This document shows, piece by piece, positions 1-5,071 of a stretch of 5,388 nucleotides of DNA. Position numbers and translations under genes: made by a program. Under the pieces are notes generated by a model. That model did no database searches, was not told the DNA's origin, and saw only the letters and a program-made list of their open reading frames with translations. Each line of letters starts with the position of its first letter. Position 1 is the first letter of the stretch. This DNA comes from Micrococcaceae bacterium UBA4005 (GTDB taxonomy: Bacteria; Actinomycetota; Actinomycetes; Actinomycetales; Micrococcaceae), in the NCBI GenBank assembly GCA_002384315.1, contig DGBL01000146.1, forward strand, positions 1 through 5,388. The letters run 5' to 3'.

Positions 1-603
1 CGGATGGCGAAGAAATTCGCCGATCAGGAGGATTTCACCCTCGACGATTTCCTGGCCCAGATGCAGCAGATCCGCAACATGGGATCGATGAAGAAGATGC
101 TCATGATGATGCCGGGTGCGGCAAGCATGCGTGAACAGCTGGAAAACTTCGACGAGCGGGAGATCGACCGGGTCGAGGCGATCGTCCGCTCGATGACCCC
201 GCACGAACGGTTGGCCCCAAAAATCATCAACGGTTCGCGGCGTGCGCGCATCGCCCGCGGGTCCGGCGTGCAGGTCTCAGAGGTCAACGGGCTGCTGGAG
301 CGTTTTGGGCAGGCCCAGAAAATGATGCGCAAGATGGCTTCCGGTGGTGGTATCCCGGGCATGCCTGGGATGGCCGGCCCTGGGGGATTCGGTGGTGCGC
401 GCAAGGGGAAAGCGGCAAAGGGAAAGAAGAAACCCCGCTCCGGCAACCCCGCCAAAGCCGCGCAGGAACTGGCCGAAGCCCAGTCCAGGCGTGAGGCCGC
501 GCGCAGCGCTGCCCCCACGGGTGCTGCCTTCGGCGCTCCGGCCAGCGCTGACCCCGCGGAACTGAGCCTGCCCAAGGGTTTCGATAAGTTCCTGAACCGG
601 TAG
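1..603 (+). CDS. ffh: Signal recognition particle protein Ffh, C-terminal part (M domain and tail)
   Basis: Ffh is the GTPase protein of the bacterial signal recognition particle. It binds 4.5S/SRP RNA and signal peptides emerging from the ribosome and delivers them to FtsY and the translocon. Only the last 200 codons are visible; the frame is open at the left edge, so the N and G domains lie upstream. Counting from the Met codon at position 4, residues 11-40 (FTLDDFLAQMQQIRNMGSMK onward) start the M domain. Methionines cluster at 26-36, as in the signal-peptide groove. Residues 79-108, with RRARIARGSG and VSEVNGLLERF, are the SRP RNA-binding helices. From about residue 112 the protein becomes a Gly/Met-rich, then Lys- and Ala-rich, probably disordered tail ending in KFLNR. 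TAG stop at 601-603. No strong terminator follows; rpsP begins 196 bases later behind its own candidate promoter. The family call is firm. Confidence 0.96.
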   Translation, partial: RMAKKFADQEDFTLDDFLAQMQQIRNMGSMKKMLMMMPGAASMREQLENFDEREIDRVEAIVRSMTPHERLAPKIINGSRRARIARGSGVQVSEVNGLLERFGQAQKMMRKMASGGGIPGMPGMAGPGGFGGARKGKAAKGKKKPRSGNPAKAAQELAEAQSRREAARSAAPTGAAFGAPASADPAELSLPKGFDKFLNR

Positions 604-644
604 CACCGGGTAGCTGCTCGATAGCGCCGTGGCGGAGTCGCTCA

Positions 645-666
645 TTGTGCGGTTATCTGGCACAAT
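645..666 (+). promoter_or_regulatory. Candidate rpsP promoter with extended -10
   Basis: The segment TGGCACAAT at 658-666 reads as an extended -10 element: TG, one base, then CACAAT, which matches TATAAT at four of six positions including the key A and final T. No good -35 hexamer sits 16-18 bases upstream; TTGTGC at 645-650 is too close to serve as one. Transcription would start near 673, giving an rpsP leader of about 125 bases. The location between ffh and rpsP supports it, but this is pattern reading only. Confidence 0.45.
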
Positions 667-672
667 GGACGA

Positions 673-799
673 GTACTCGATCCGTGCAGCCCCTCTCTCT
701 GCACGCGAATTGTGTCCCCAGAACCCCCATGAATGGCCCGCCCCACGGGTGCAGGATGATGGGTTCGCCCCTTTTTACCAACAAGGAGTGACCACACAA
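673..799 (+). promoter_or_regulatory. rpsP mRNA leader with possible alternative folds
   Basis: This non-coding stretch lies between the candidate start of transcription and the rpsP start codon. Three pairings can be read directly: a 7-bp stem CGTGCAG (683-689) with CTGCACG (699-705); GAACCC (721-726) with GGGTTC (761-766), enclosing a small CCCG/CGGG stem (737-740 with 746-749); and a competing short hairpin GGG-TTCG-CCC (761-770) followed by CTTTTT (771-776). The last two exclude each other. A U-rich run after a hairpin just before the ribosome binding site could mark attenuation, but the 3-bp stem is weak. Whether this leader is regulatory is an inference. Confidence 0.3.
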
Positions 800-1213
800 G
801 TGGCCGTAAAGATTCGTCTGAAGCGCATGGGTAAGATCCGCGCACCGTTCTACCGTGTCGTTGTCATGGATGCTCGCGCCAAGCGCGACGGCCGTGCCCT
901 CGAGGAAATCGGCAAGTACAACCCCACGGAGGAGCCCTCGTTCATCGAGATCGACTCCGACCGTGCGCAGTACTGGCTCGGCGTCGGCGCACAGCCGACC
1001 GAGCAGGTTTCGGTGCTGCTGAAGATCACCGGTGACTGGCAGAAGTTCAAGGGACTCGAAGGCCAGGAAGGCACCCTGCGGACAAAAGCACCCAAGGCCG
1101 TCTTCACTGCCCCTGAAAAGGGTTCAGTGATCGTGCCAGAGGCCATCACGCCGAAGGCCAAGAAGACCGACGAGCCAGCAGCGGCCGAAGCGGAAGCACC
1201 AGAGGCCGAGTAA
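800..1213 (+). CDS. rpsP: 30S ribosomal protein S16 (bS16)
   Basis: S16 is a small-subunit protein that binds 16S rRNA and stabilises 30S assembly. The 137-residue product opens with the family signature [20 protein letters not shown] and continues with [20 protein letters not shown] and [16 protein letters not shown] (residues 56-70). From about residue 114 it carries an Ala/Glu/Lys-rich acidic tail ending EAPEAE, an extension common in actinobacterial S16. The GTG at 800 is chosen because it begins the conserved MAVKI and has AAGGAGTGA (783-791) just upstream. An in-frame GTG at 788 lies inside that ribosome binding site, and the frame stays open back to 629, but the upstream part has no S16 similarity. 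The TAA at 1211-1213 is one base from the khpA start, so the two genes are very likely cotranscribed and translationally coupled. Confidence 0.97.
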   Translation: MAVKIRLKRMGKIRAPFYRVVVMDARAKRDGRALEEIGKYNPTEEPSFIEIDSDRAQYWLGVGAQPTEQVSVLLKITGDWQKFKGLEGQEGTLRTKAPKAVFTAPEKGSVIVPEAITPKAKKTDEPAAAEAEAPEAE

Positions 1214-1214
1214 A

Positions 1215-1460
1215 TTGCTGGCCGACGCACTGGAGCACCTCGTCAGGGGCATCGTCGACAATCCCGATGATGTGAAAGTCAACGCCAAGAACAACCGGCG
1301 TGGTGAAACCCTCGAGGTACGGGTCAACCAGGAAGATCTGGGACGCGTTATCGGCAGGCAGGGCCGTACGGCCCGGGCGCTGCGGACCGTCATTTCCGCG
1401 CTGGCGGATGGCGAGCCGGTCCGGGTGGACGTGGTGGACACCGACCGCCGTCGCGGGTAA
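1215..1460 (+). CDS. khpA: KH-domain RNA-binding protein KhpA (YlqC family)
   Basis: This is a small single-KH-domain RNA-binding protein of 81 residues, the usual length. In Gram-positive bacteria KhpA partners with KhpB/EloR (Jag) and affects cell division and envelope growth through RNA binding. The N-terminus MLADALEHLVRGIVDNPDDV is highly typical of the actinobacterial family. The KH signature is VIGRQGR, with the GXXG loop GRQG at residues 47-50, and the protein ends VRVDVVDTDRRRG. The start is TTG at 1215, one base after the rpsP stop. It is chosen because it begins the conserved region, and GAGG at 1202-1205 inside the rpsP end gives a modest ribosome binding site. The rare start codon may set its level below that of S16. 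The position between rpsP and rimM is the standard one. Its targets in this organism cannot be told from sequence. Confidence 0.93.
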   Translation: MLADALEHLVRGIVDNPDDVKVNAKNNRRGETLEVRVNQEDLGRVIGRQGRTARALRTVISALADGEPVRVDVVDTDRRRG

Positions 1461-1487
1461 TCTCCAGGCTTGATCGCCAGTACGTCA

Positions 1488-1541
1488 GCAGTTCCCATTC
1501 GGCCCCTCCACCATTTTCGGATTGTGGAGGGGCCGAACTGC
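1488..1541 (+). terminator. Strong hairpin after khpA, probable terminator or attenuator
   Basis: Bases 1498-1511 and 1524-1537 form a perfect 14-bp, GC-rich stem (TTCGGCCCCTCCAC with GTGGAGGGGCCGAA) around a 12-base loop. An outer GCAG (1488-1491) can also pair with CTGC (1538-1541), leaving six bases bulged on the left side. The hairpin lies 27 bases after the khpA stop and about 60 bases before rimM. It is followed by TTGGAATACC, not a T-run, so it is not a classical intrinsic terminator. Actinobacterial terminators often lack a good T-run, so partial termination of the rpsP-khpA message is the most likely role. A processing site or rimM attenuator is an alternative. Confidence 0.5.
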
Positions 1542-1553
1542 TTGGAATACCAT
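1525..1553 (+). promoter_or_regulatory. Weak candidate promoter for rimM-trmD
   Basis: Just after the hairpin lies TACCAT (1548-1553), which fits the TANNNT form of a -10, with TGGAGG (1525-1530) 17 bases upstream as a poor -35. The overlapping TGGAATA (1543-1549) also resembles the extended -10 seen before rplS. A promoter here would restart transcription behind the hairpin, but readthrough from rpsP-khpA is equally possible. The evidence is weak. Confidence 0.25.
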
Positions 1554-1596
1554 GTCAGTCCATCGATTTTCCCGAGCCAGTACGCAGGAGCAATGC

Positions 1597-2151
1597 ATGG
1601 AAGTCCAGGTCGCCAGGATCGGTAAGCCCCACGGCATCAAGGGCGAGGTTACCGTTCAATTGTTCACTGACGCGCCGGAGGACCGTTTTGTGCCTGAGGC
1701 GATTTTTCGTGTCGAAGGCGCTGCGGTCCCGGAGCTGACTGTCGTCAATGCGCGCTGGAACAAGGACATCCTCATCGTCGCCTTCGCGCAGATCGCCGAC
1801 AGGAACCAGGCGGAAACCCTCCGCGGAGCGCAACTGTTCACGGAAAGCGCCCCCGCGGATACTGACGACGATGCCTGGTATGAGCACGAGTTGGTCGGGC
1901 TGGACGCACGTGTTGACGGTGTGACCGTCGGCAAGGTCACCGGCCTGCGCACCCTCGCAGTCCAGGATCTGCTCGTCGTCGAACTTGCCAGCGGGCATGA
2001 GGCGCTGGTTCCTTTCGTCGGGTCGATTGTTCCGGTGGTCGACCCGGACGGCGGTTACGTCGGCATCGTTCCACCGCCGGGATTGTTCGACCTCAATCTG
2101 CCCGGCTCCAACCAGGCGCCCGACGACGGCGACGGCGAAGGACCGCTGTAG
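1597..2151 (+). CDS. rimM: 16S rRNA processing/30S maturation factor RimM
   Basis: RimM binds S19 and helps the 30S head domain, including the 3' part of 16S rRNA, to mature. The 184-residue product has the normal two-domain form. The N-terminal RimM beta barrel begins [18 protein letters not shown] (residues 1-18) and includes the ETLRGAQLF segment (73-81). The C-terminal PRC-barrel-like domain runs from about residue 95 ([11 protein letters not shown]) through [13 protein letters not shown] to VPPPGLFDL (158-166). An acidic Asp/Gly tail follows. The ATG at 1597 is chosen because AGGAG (1586-1590) sits six bases upstream and the conserved N-terminus starts here; the frame is open further upstream but has no RimM similarity there. 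The TAG stop shares its G with the GTG start of trmD, so RimM and TrmD are coupled, as in many bacteria. Confidence 0.96.
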   Translation: MEVQVARIGKPHGIKGEVTVQLFTDAPEDRFVPEAIFRVEGAAVPELTVVNARWNKDILIVAFAQIADRNQAETLRGAQLFTESAPADTDDDAWYEHELVGLDARVDGVTVGKVTGLRTLAVQDLLVVELASGHEALVPFVGSIVPVVDPDGGYVGIVPPPGLFDLNLPGSNQAPDDGDGEGPL

Positions 2152-2954
2152 TGCGTATCGACGTCATCACCATCTTTCCCGAATATCTTGCGCCGCTGGA
2201 TCTTTCGCTTATCGGCAAGGCACGCCAGCAGGGGCTGCTCGATGTCAGGGTGCACGACCTGCGCAGCTTCACCACAGACCGGCACCGCACAGTCGACGAC
2301 ACCCCATATGGTGGCGGCGCCGGAATGGTCATGAAACCCGAGCCCTGGGCGCAGGCCCTCGAAGCGGTGCGCAGCCAGGCGCCAGGAACATCGAAGCCAA
2401 CGCTCGTGGTCCCCTCGCCGGCGGGGGAAGTATTCAGCCAGCCGCTCGCTCAATCGCTGGCGGCGCACGGTCATCTCGTCTTCGCCTGCGGGCGGTATGA
2501 GGGCATTGATGAGCGGACACTGGACTGGGCGCAGGACAGCTACGAGGTTCGCCCCATCAGCCTCGGTGACTATGTGCTCAACGGGGGAGAGGTCGCCGCA
2601 TTGGCGATCATCGAGGCGGTGGGGCGGCTAATTCCCGGGGTCATTGGCAATCCTGAATCTCTCGTCGAGGAATCCCACGCTGACGGACTGCTGGAGTATC
2701 CGGTGTACACCAAGCCGGCGCGCTGGCGCGAGCACAGCGTGCCCGACGTCCTGCTCGAGGGAAACCACGCCCTGATCGCCCGGTTCCGGCGCAGCGAGCA
2801 ATTGCGGCGCACCGCCGAGCGGCGACCCGATCTGCTGGTCGGCTGTGCGCCGTCGTCGTTCACCGCGGCTGAATTGCAGATGCTCGGCGACGCTGGGTGG
2901 CATGTTGTCGACGGCACACTGGCCCGTACCCCGGATGGCGCCGGGGGAAATTAG
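2151..2954 (+). CDS. trmD: tRNA (guanine37-N1)-methyltransferase TrmD
   Basis: TrmD transfers a methyl group from S-adenosylmethionine to N1 of G37 in tRNAs that read CNN codons and some others, preventing +1 frameshifting. The 267-residue product shows the SPOUT trefoil-knot features: YGGGAGMVM (53-61), [10 protein letters not shown] (113-122) with Glu117, and the knot and SAM-binding stretch [15 protein letters not shown] (136-150) leading to [10 protein letters not shown], with Arg159. Asp178 in [15 protein letters not shown] aligns with the proposed catalytic base (Asp169 of the E. coli enzyme). The C-terminal helical tRNA-binding domain follows. The start is GTG at 2151, overlapping the rimM stop by one base, with GAAGGA (2137-2142) as ribosome binding site; the protein begins [13 protein letters not shown] as expected. 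It ends with a short Gly-rich tail. A small hairpin spans its stop codon. Confidence 0.97.
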   Translation: MRIDVITIFPEYLAPLDLSLIGKARQQGLLDVRVHDLRSFTTDRHRTVDDTPYGGGAGMVMKPEPWAQALEAVRSQAPGTSKPTLVVPSPAGEVFSQPLAQSLAAHGHLVFACGRYEGIDERTLDWAQDSYEVRPISLGDYVLNGGEVAALAIIEAVGRLIPGVIGNPESLVEESHADGLLEYPVYTKPARWREHSVPDVLLEGNHALIARFRRSEQLRRTAERRPDLLVGCAPSSFTAAELQMLGDAGWHVVDGTLARTPDGAGGN

Positions 2955-2962
2955 TTCCCCCG
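2942..2962 (+). terminator. Short GC hairpin across the trmD stop codon
   Basis: CGGGGGAA (2942-2949) pairs with TTCCCCCG (2955-2962) in an 8-bp stem with a 5-base loop that includes the TAG stop. No T-run follows, so termination would be inefficient at best. The hairpin lies directly upstream of the candidate rplS -10 element. It may be a weak terminator for trmD or may simply reflect a G-rich coding end. Confidence 0.3.
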
Positions 2963-2980
2963 CGATCAGTATGGAATAAT
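2951..2980 (+). promoter_or_regulatory. Candidate rplS promoter with extended -10
   Basis: TGGAATAAT at 2972-2980 is an extended -10: TG, one base, then AATAAT, which matches TATAAT at five of six positions. The -35 region is poor (TTAGTT at 2951-2956, 18 bases upstream), as expected for a promoter leaning on the extended -10. The start of transcription would be near 2987, giving a leader of about 185 bases. The position between trmD and rplS and the long gap support an independent rplS promoter. Confidence 0.5.
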
Positions 2981-2986
2981 TCATCC

Positions 2987-3172
2987 TTGTGTCTGTTGGG
3001 CTGTTCCCTGCCACAGGGGGAGGGCGGCCGACAACAGGTGCACCGGCATCCAATCAGTGGACTGCCCGGTATTTCTCTTTGGCGGCGCCGGCCGCGCACT
3101 GTCCGCAGTAGCAGCGACCGGGAACCGTGGGACCAACGTGGATGACCTGTGGCGTTCACCAGGAGTATCACC
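2987..3172 (+). promoter_or_regulatory. Long rplS 5' leader, candidate structured RNA
   Basis: This non-coding leader can close on itself: UGCCACAGG (3009-3017) pairs with CCUGUGGCG (3146-3154) in a 9-bp helix with one G-U pair. Its 3' arm ends six bases before the rplS ribosome binding site AGGAG (3161-3165). The 5' arm can instead form a local hairpin, CCCTG (3006-3010) with CAGGG (3014-3018). Inside the helix are further short pairings, such as CAGTG (3055-3059) with CACTG (3097-3101) and ACTG (3098-3101) with CAGT (3106-3109). L19 leaders that regulate rplS are known from Firmicutes, but I do not recognise this as that family. Autoregulation by L19 is an inference. Confidence 0.35.
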
Positions 3173-3532
3173 ATGCATATTCTCGACTCCGTCGATGCAG
3201 CCTCGCTGCGCAACGACATTCCAGACTTCCGGGCTGGCGACAACCTCAAAGTCCACGTGAACATCATCGAAGGCAAGAACACCCGTGTTCAGGTCTTCCA
3301 GGGTTTCGTCGTCGGACGCCAGGGCGATGGCCTGCGCGAGACCTTCACGGTCCGCAAGGTGAGCTTCGGCGTCGGCGTGGAGCGTACCTTCCCGGTGCAC
3401 TCCCCGGTGCTGGACAAGATCGAAGTTGTCTCCAAGGGTGACGTGCGCCGCGCCAAGCTGTACTACATGCGCAAGCTGCGCGGCAAGGCAGCCAAGATCA
3501 AGGAAAAGCGCGAGCCTAAAGCCGCGAAGTAA
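3173..3532 (+). CDS. rplS: 50S ribosomal protein L19 (bL19)
   Basis: L19 sits at the subunit interface of the 50S particle and contributes to an intersubunit bridge with the 30S. The 119-residue product is standard in length and sequence: [19 protein letters not shown] at the N-terminus, [16 protein letters not shown] (19-34), [14 protein letters not shown] (38-51), [19 protein letters not shown] (56-74), then [18 protein letters not shown] near the basic C-terminus. The ATG at 3173 is chosen because AGGAG (3161-3165) lies seven bases upstream and the conserved start MHILD follows. An in-frame GTG at 3149 would put the ribosome binding site inside the gene. TAA at 3530-3532. Ten bases later lepB1 begins, with attenuator-like hairpins across the junction. 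The long leader and own promoter suggest expression separate from trmD. Confidence 0.97.
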   Translation: MHILDSVDAASLRNDIPDFRAGDNLKVHVNIIEGKNTRVQVFQGFVVGRQGDGLRETFTVRKVSFGVGVERTFPVHSPVLDKIEVVSKGDVRRAKLYYMRKLRGKAAKIKEKREPKAAK

Positions 3533-3542
3533 CCTTCCGTAC

Positions 3543-4259
3543 GTGCACGTTCCATCCGTCGGCCAGCTATCCGCTGGCCAGCACACCAAGCGCCAGCCGC
3601 CGATTGCGGGCTGGCGCTTTGTGCTGACGGCAGCAGTGCTGGCCGTCGCGGCGACCGCCGTGCTGCGGGCGACCGTGATGGATGTCTACCTCATACCCTC
3701 ATCCTCGATGCAACCATTGCTGGCCGAGGGAGACCGTGTGCTGGTGAACAGGCTAGGCACGCAGTCCGGGGACATCCAGCGCGGCGACGTCGTGGTCTTT
3801 GACGGACGGGGCTCTTTCGCCCCCTTTGCGGACGGGCGCACCATCCCGGAGCAAGCCGGGGCGCAGATCGGGTCTTGGCTTGGGCTCAGCGGAAGCGACA
3901 GCATATATATCAAGCGCGTGATCGGGGTTGCCGGTGACAGGGTGGGGTGCTGCTCCGACACCGGAACGCTGACCCTTAACGGCACGGCGTTCGATGAACC
4001 GTACGTGTATGGGTCCGATGCGCCAAGCAAGAGTGCTTTCGACGTCGTCGTGCCGGACGGGCGGCTGTGGCTGATGGGCGATCACCGCTCGGTCTCCGTC
4101 GACTCGCGCGCCCTGCTCGGCGCGCCGGGCGGTGGGCTCGTCCCCGTGGATCGGATCATCGGGCGCGCCGTGCAGCTCCTGTGGCCGCTCTCGCGGTTCC
4201 AACCTGTGGAATCATCGACTGAGACCTATCCGGCCGCCGCCACGCCGGACCTACCGTAG
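3543..4259 (+). CDS. lepB: Type I signal peptidase, first copy
   Basis: Type I signal peptidases cut signal peptides from exported proteins at the outer face of the membrane, using a Ser/Lys dyad. This 238-residue form has a short basic cytoplasmic N-terminus (KR at 16-17, R25), one membrane segment at about 26-45 and then the catalytic domain. Box B reads IPSSSMQPLL with Ser55 as nucleophile; YIKRVIGVAGD carries the general base Lys124; LMGDHRSVSVDSR (177-189) is box E. A CysCys pair follows at 136-137. There is no second membrane segment. The start is uncertain. GTG at 3543 gives a sensible N-terminus and lies 10 bases after rplS, but it has no clear ribosome binding site, so initiation probably depends on ribosomes finishing rplS. 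GTG at 3621 is a poorer alternative. A terminator-like hairpin falls inside the first 26 codons. Its paralogue follows at once. Confidence 0.9.
   Translation: MHVPSVGQLSAGQHTKRQPPIAGWRFVLTAAVLAVAATAVLRATVMDVYLIPSSSMQPLLAEGDRVLVNRLGTQSGDIQRGDVVVFDGRGSFAPFADGRTIPEQAGAQIGSWLGLSGSDSIYIKRVIGVAGDRVGCCSDTGTLTLNGTAFDEPYVYGSDAPSKSAFDVVVPDGRLWLMGDHRSVSVDSRALLGAPGGGLVPVDRIIGRAVQLLWPLSRFQPVESSTETYPAAATPDLP
3561..3620 (+). terminator. Tandem hairpins after rplS, terminator or attenuator-like
   Basis: The first hairpin pairs GGCCAGC (3561-3567) with GCTGGCC (3573-3579) around five bases. The second pairs AAGCGCCAG (3588-3596) with CTGGCGCTT (3611-3619), continues inward as CCGC (3597-3600) with GCGG (3606-3609) with G3610 bulged, and is followed by TTTG. 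The second has the look of an intrinsic terminator with a short T-run. The core arms are GCCAGC, GCTGGC, GCCAGC, GCTGGC, so arms 2 and 3 (3573-3578 with 3592-3597) can pair instead and break the second hairpin. The structure overlaps the predicted N-terminal codons of lepB1, which fits partial termination between a highly expressed rplS and a lowly expressed lepB. Confidence 0.45.
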
Positions 4260-4271
4260 AGGATGCAGCCC

Positions 4272-5060
4272 ATGCCCCCCAGCTCCGAGGAGACGTTCGA
4301 CGATGCCCAGGATCCGGCCGGCGGCAGCGGTGACGGCCGCGGCAGCTCGCGGCGGTCGGCTGGACACAGTGCAGCGCGCGGAGTCGGCAGCTGGCTGAAG
4401 GAAATAGCGACGATTGTCATCATCGCGCTGGTGCTGTCTTTCCTCATCAAAACATTCCTCTTTCGCGCCTTCTTCATTCCCTCGGGGTCAATGGAGAATA
4501 CGCTGCAGATCGATGACCGCATTTTCGTCAACCAGCTGGTGCCCGCGCCGTTCGCACTCCAGCGTGGGGACATCGTCGTCTTCCTGGACACCGAAGGATG
4601 GCTGCCGCAACAGCCTCCCAGCAGCCAGACAGGCTCCACCAACTGGGTCCAGGAAGCGCTCGTGTTTGTGGGCCTGGCCCCCGACCAGTCGGAACAGCAC
4701 TTGGTCAAACGGGTCATCGGGCTGGCAGGGGACCATGTAGTATGCTGCGATGCGCAGGGCCGGATCACGGTCAACGGCGAACCGCTGGATGAACCCTATC
4801 TTTTCCCCGGAGCCAGCCCGTCGGACGACTCGTTTGATGTGACGGTGCCCGCCGGAAAAATCTGGGTCATGGGAGATCACCGCAACGCCTCCGCGGACTC
4901 ACGGGCGAATCAGGACAAGCCCGGGAAGGGTTTCATCGACGTCGCGAATATTGAAGGCCGCGCCGCGGTAATCGCGTGGCCGTTTAACCGGGCCGGATTC
5001 CTCGATAATTATCCGGGTGTTTTCGCGGGAATCCCGGCACCCGCCGGAGCCGGCGGTTAG
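4272..5060 (+). CDS. lepB: Type I signal peptidase, second copy
   Basis: This is a second membrane-bound signal peptidase of 262 residues. The N-terminal 40 residues are hydrophilic (Asp/Ser/Gly, then Arg-rich) and cytoplasmic, followed by one membrane segment at about 45-64 ([20 protein letters not shown]). Box B is [12 protein letters not shown] with nucleophile Ser73; [11 protein letters not shown] has general base Lys146; [13 protein letters not shown] (199-211) is box E. It shares with its neighbour the CysCys pair (158-159) and the NGEPLDEPY block. The linker between box C and the catalytic Lys (about 105-143) differs strongly from the first copy. ATG at 4272 is preferred because AGAGGA (4258-4263) lies eight bases upstream. 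The ATG at 4263 would add MQP and leave no room for a ribosome binding site. The gene starts 12 bases after the first lepB, so the two are cotranscribed. Its closer match to the classical SGSM box suggests it could be the main housekeeping enzyme, which is an inference. Confidence 0.93.
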   Translation: MPPSSEETFDDAQDPAGGSGDGRGSSRRSAGHSAARGVGSWLKEIATIVIIALVLSFLIKTFLFRAFFIPSGSMENTLQIDDRIFVNQLVPAPFALQRGDIVVFLDTEGWLPQQPPSSQTGSTNWVQEALVFVGLAPDQSEQHLVKRVIGLAGDHVVCCDAQGRITVNGEPLDEPYLFPGASPSDDSFDVTVPAGKIWVMGDHRNASADSRANQDKPGKGFIDVANIEGRAAVIAWPFNRAGFLDNYPGVFAGIPAPAGAGG

Positions 5061-5071
5061 GCCGCTGTCCT

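Noticed and set aside
24..575. Long minus-strand open frame opposite ffh, and similar ones opposite most other genes (for example 2981-3589 and 4226-4774).
   Set aside because: GC-rich coding DNA gives long antisense frames; each lies over a gene with clear family motifs, and none has a recognisable product.
340..600. Gly/Met- and Lys/Ala-rich end of ffh as a frameshifted or fused region.
   Set aside because: Such low-complexity tails after the M domain are normal in actinobacterial Ffh, and the frame is intact to a normal stop.
629..799. In-frame open extension upstream of rpsP, including an ATG at 665.
   Set aside because: The strong ribosome binding site at 783-791 and the conserved MAVKIRLKR start at 800 fix the start; the extension has no S16 similarity and its ATG overlaps the candidate -10.
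3037..3044. GGTGCACC palindrome in the rplS leader as an operator.
   Set aside because: It is a single 8-base palindrome, expected by chance in a window this size, with no second copy near the promoter.
3426..3542. Longer lepB1 start at ATG 3426 inside rplS.
   Set aside because: It would overlap rplS by over 100 bases and add an Arg/Ser/Cys-rich stretch that reads as rplS in another frame, with no signal peptidase similarity.
4263..4271. ATG 4263 as lepB2 start, adding MQP.
   Set aside because: The only purine-rich ribosome binding site (4258-4263) touches this ATG but is well placed for ATG 4272. The difference is three residues and cannot be fully settled here.
5041..5056. CCGCCGG/CCGGCGG inverted repeat at the end of lepB2.
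   Set aside because: The loop is only 2-4 bases, no T-run follows, rnhB starts 15 bases later, and the repeat is explained by Pro-Ala-Gly codons.
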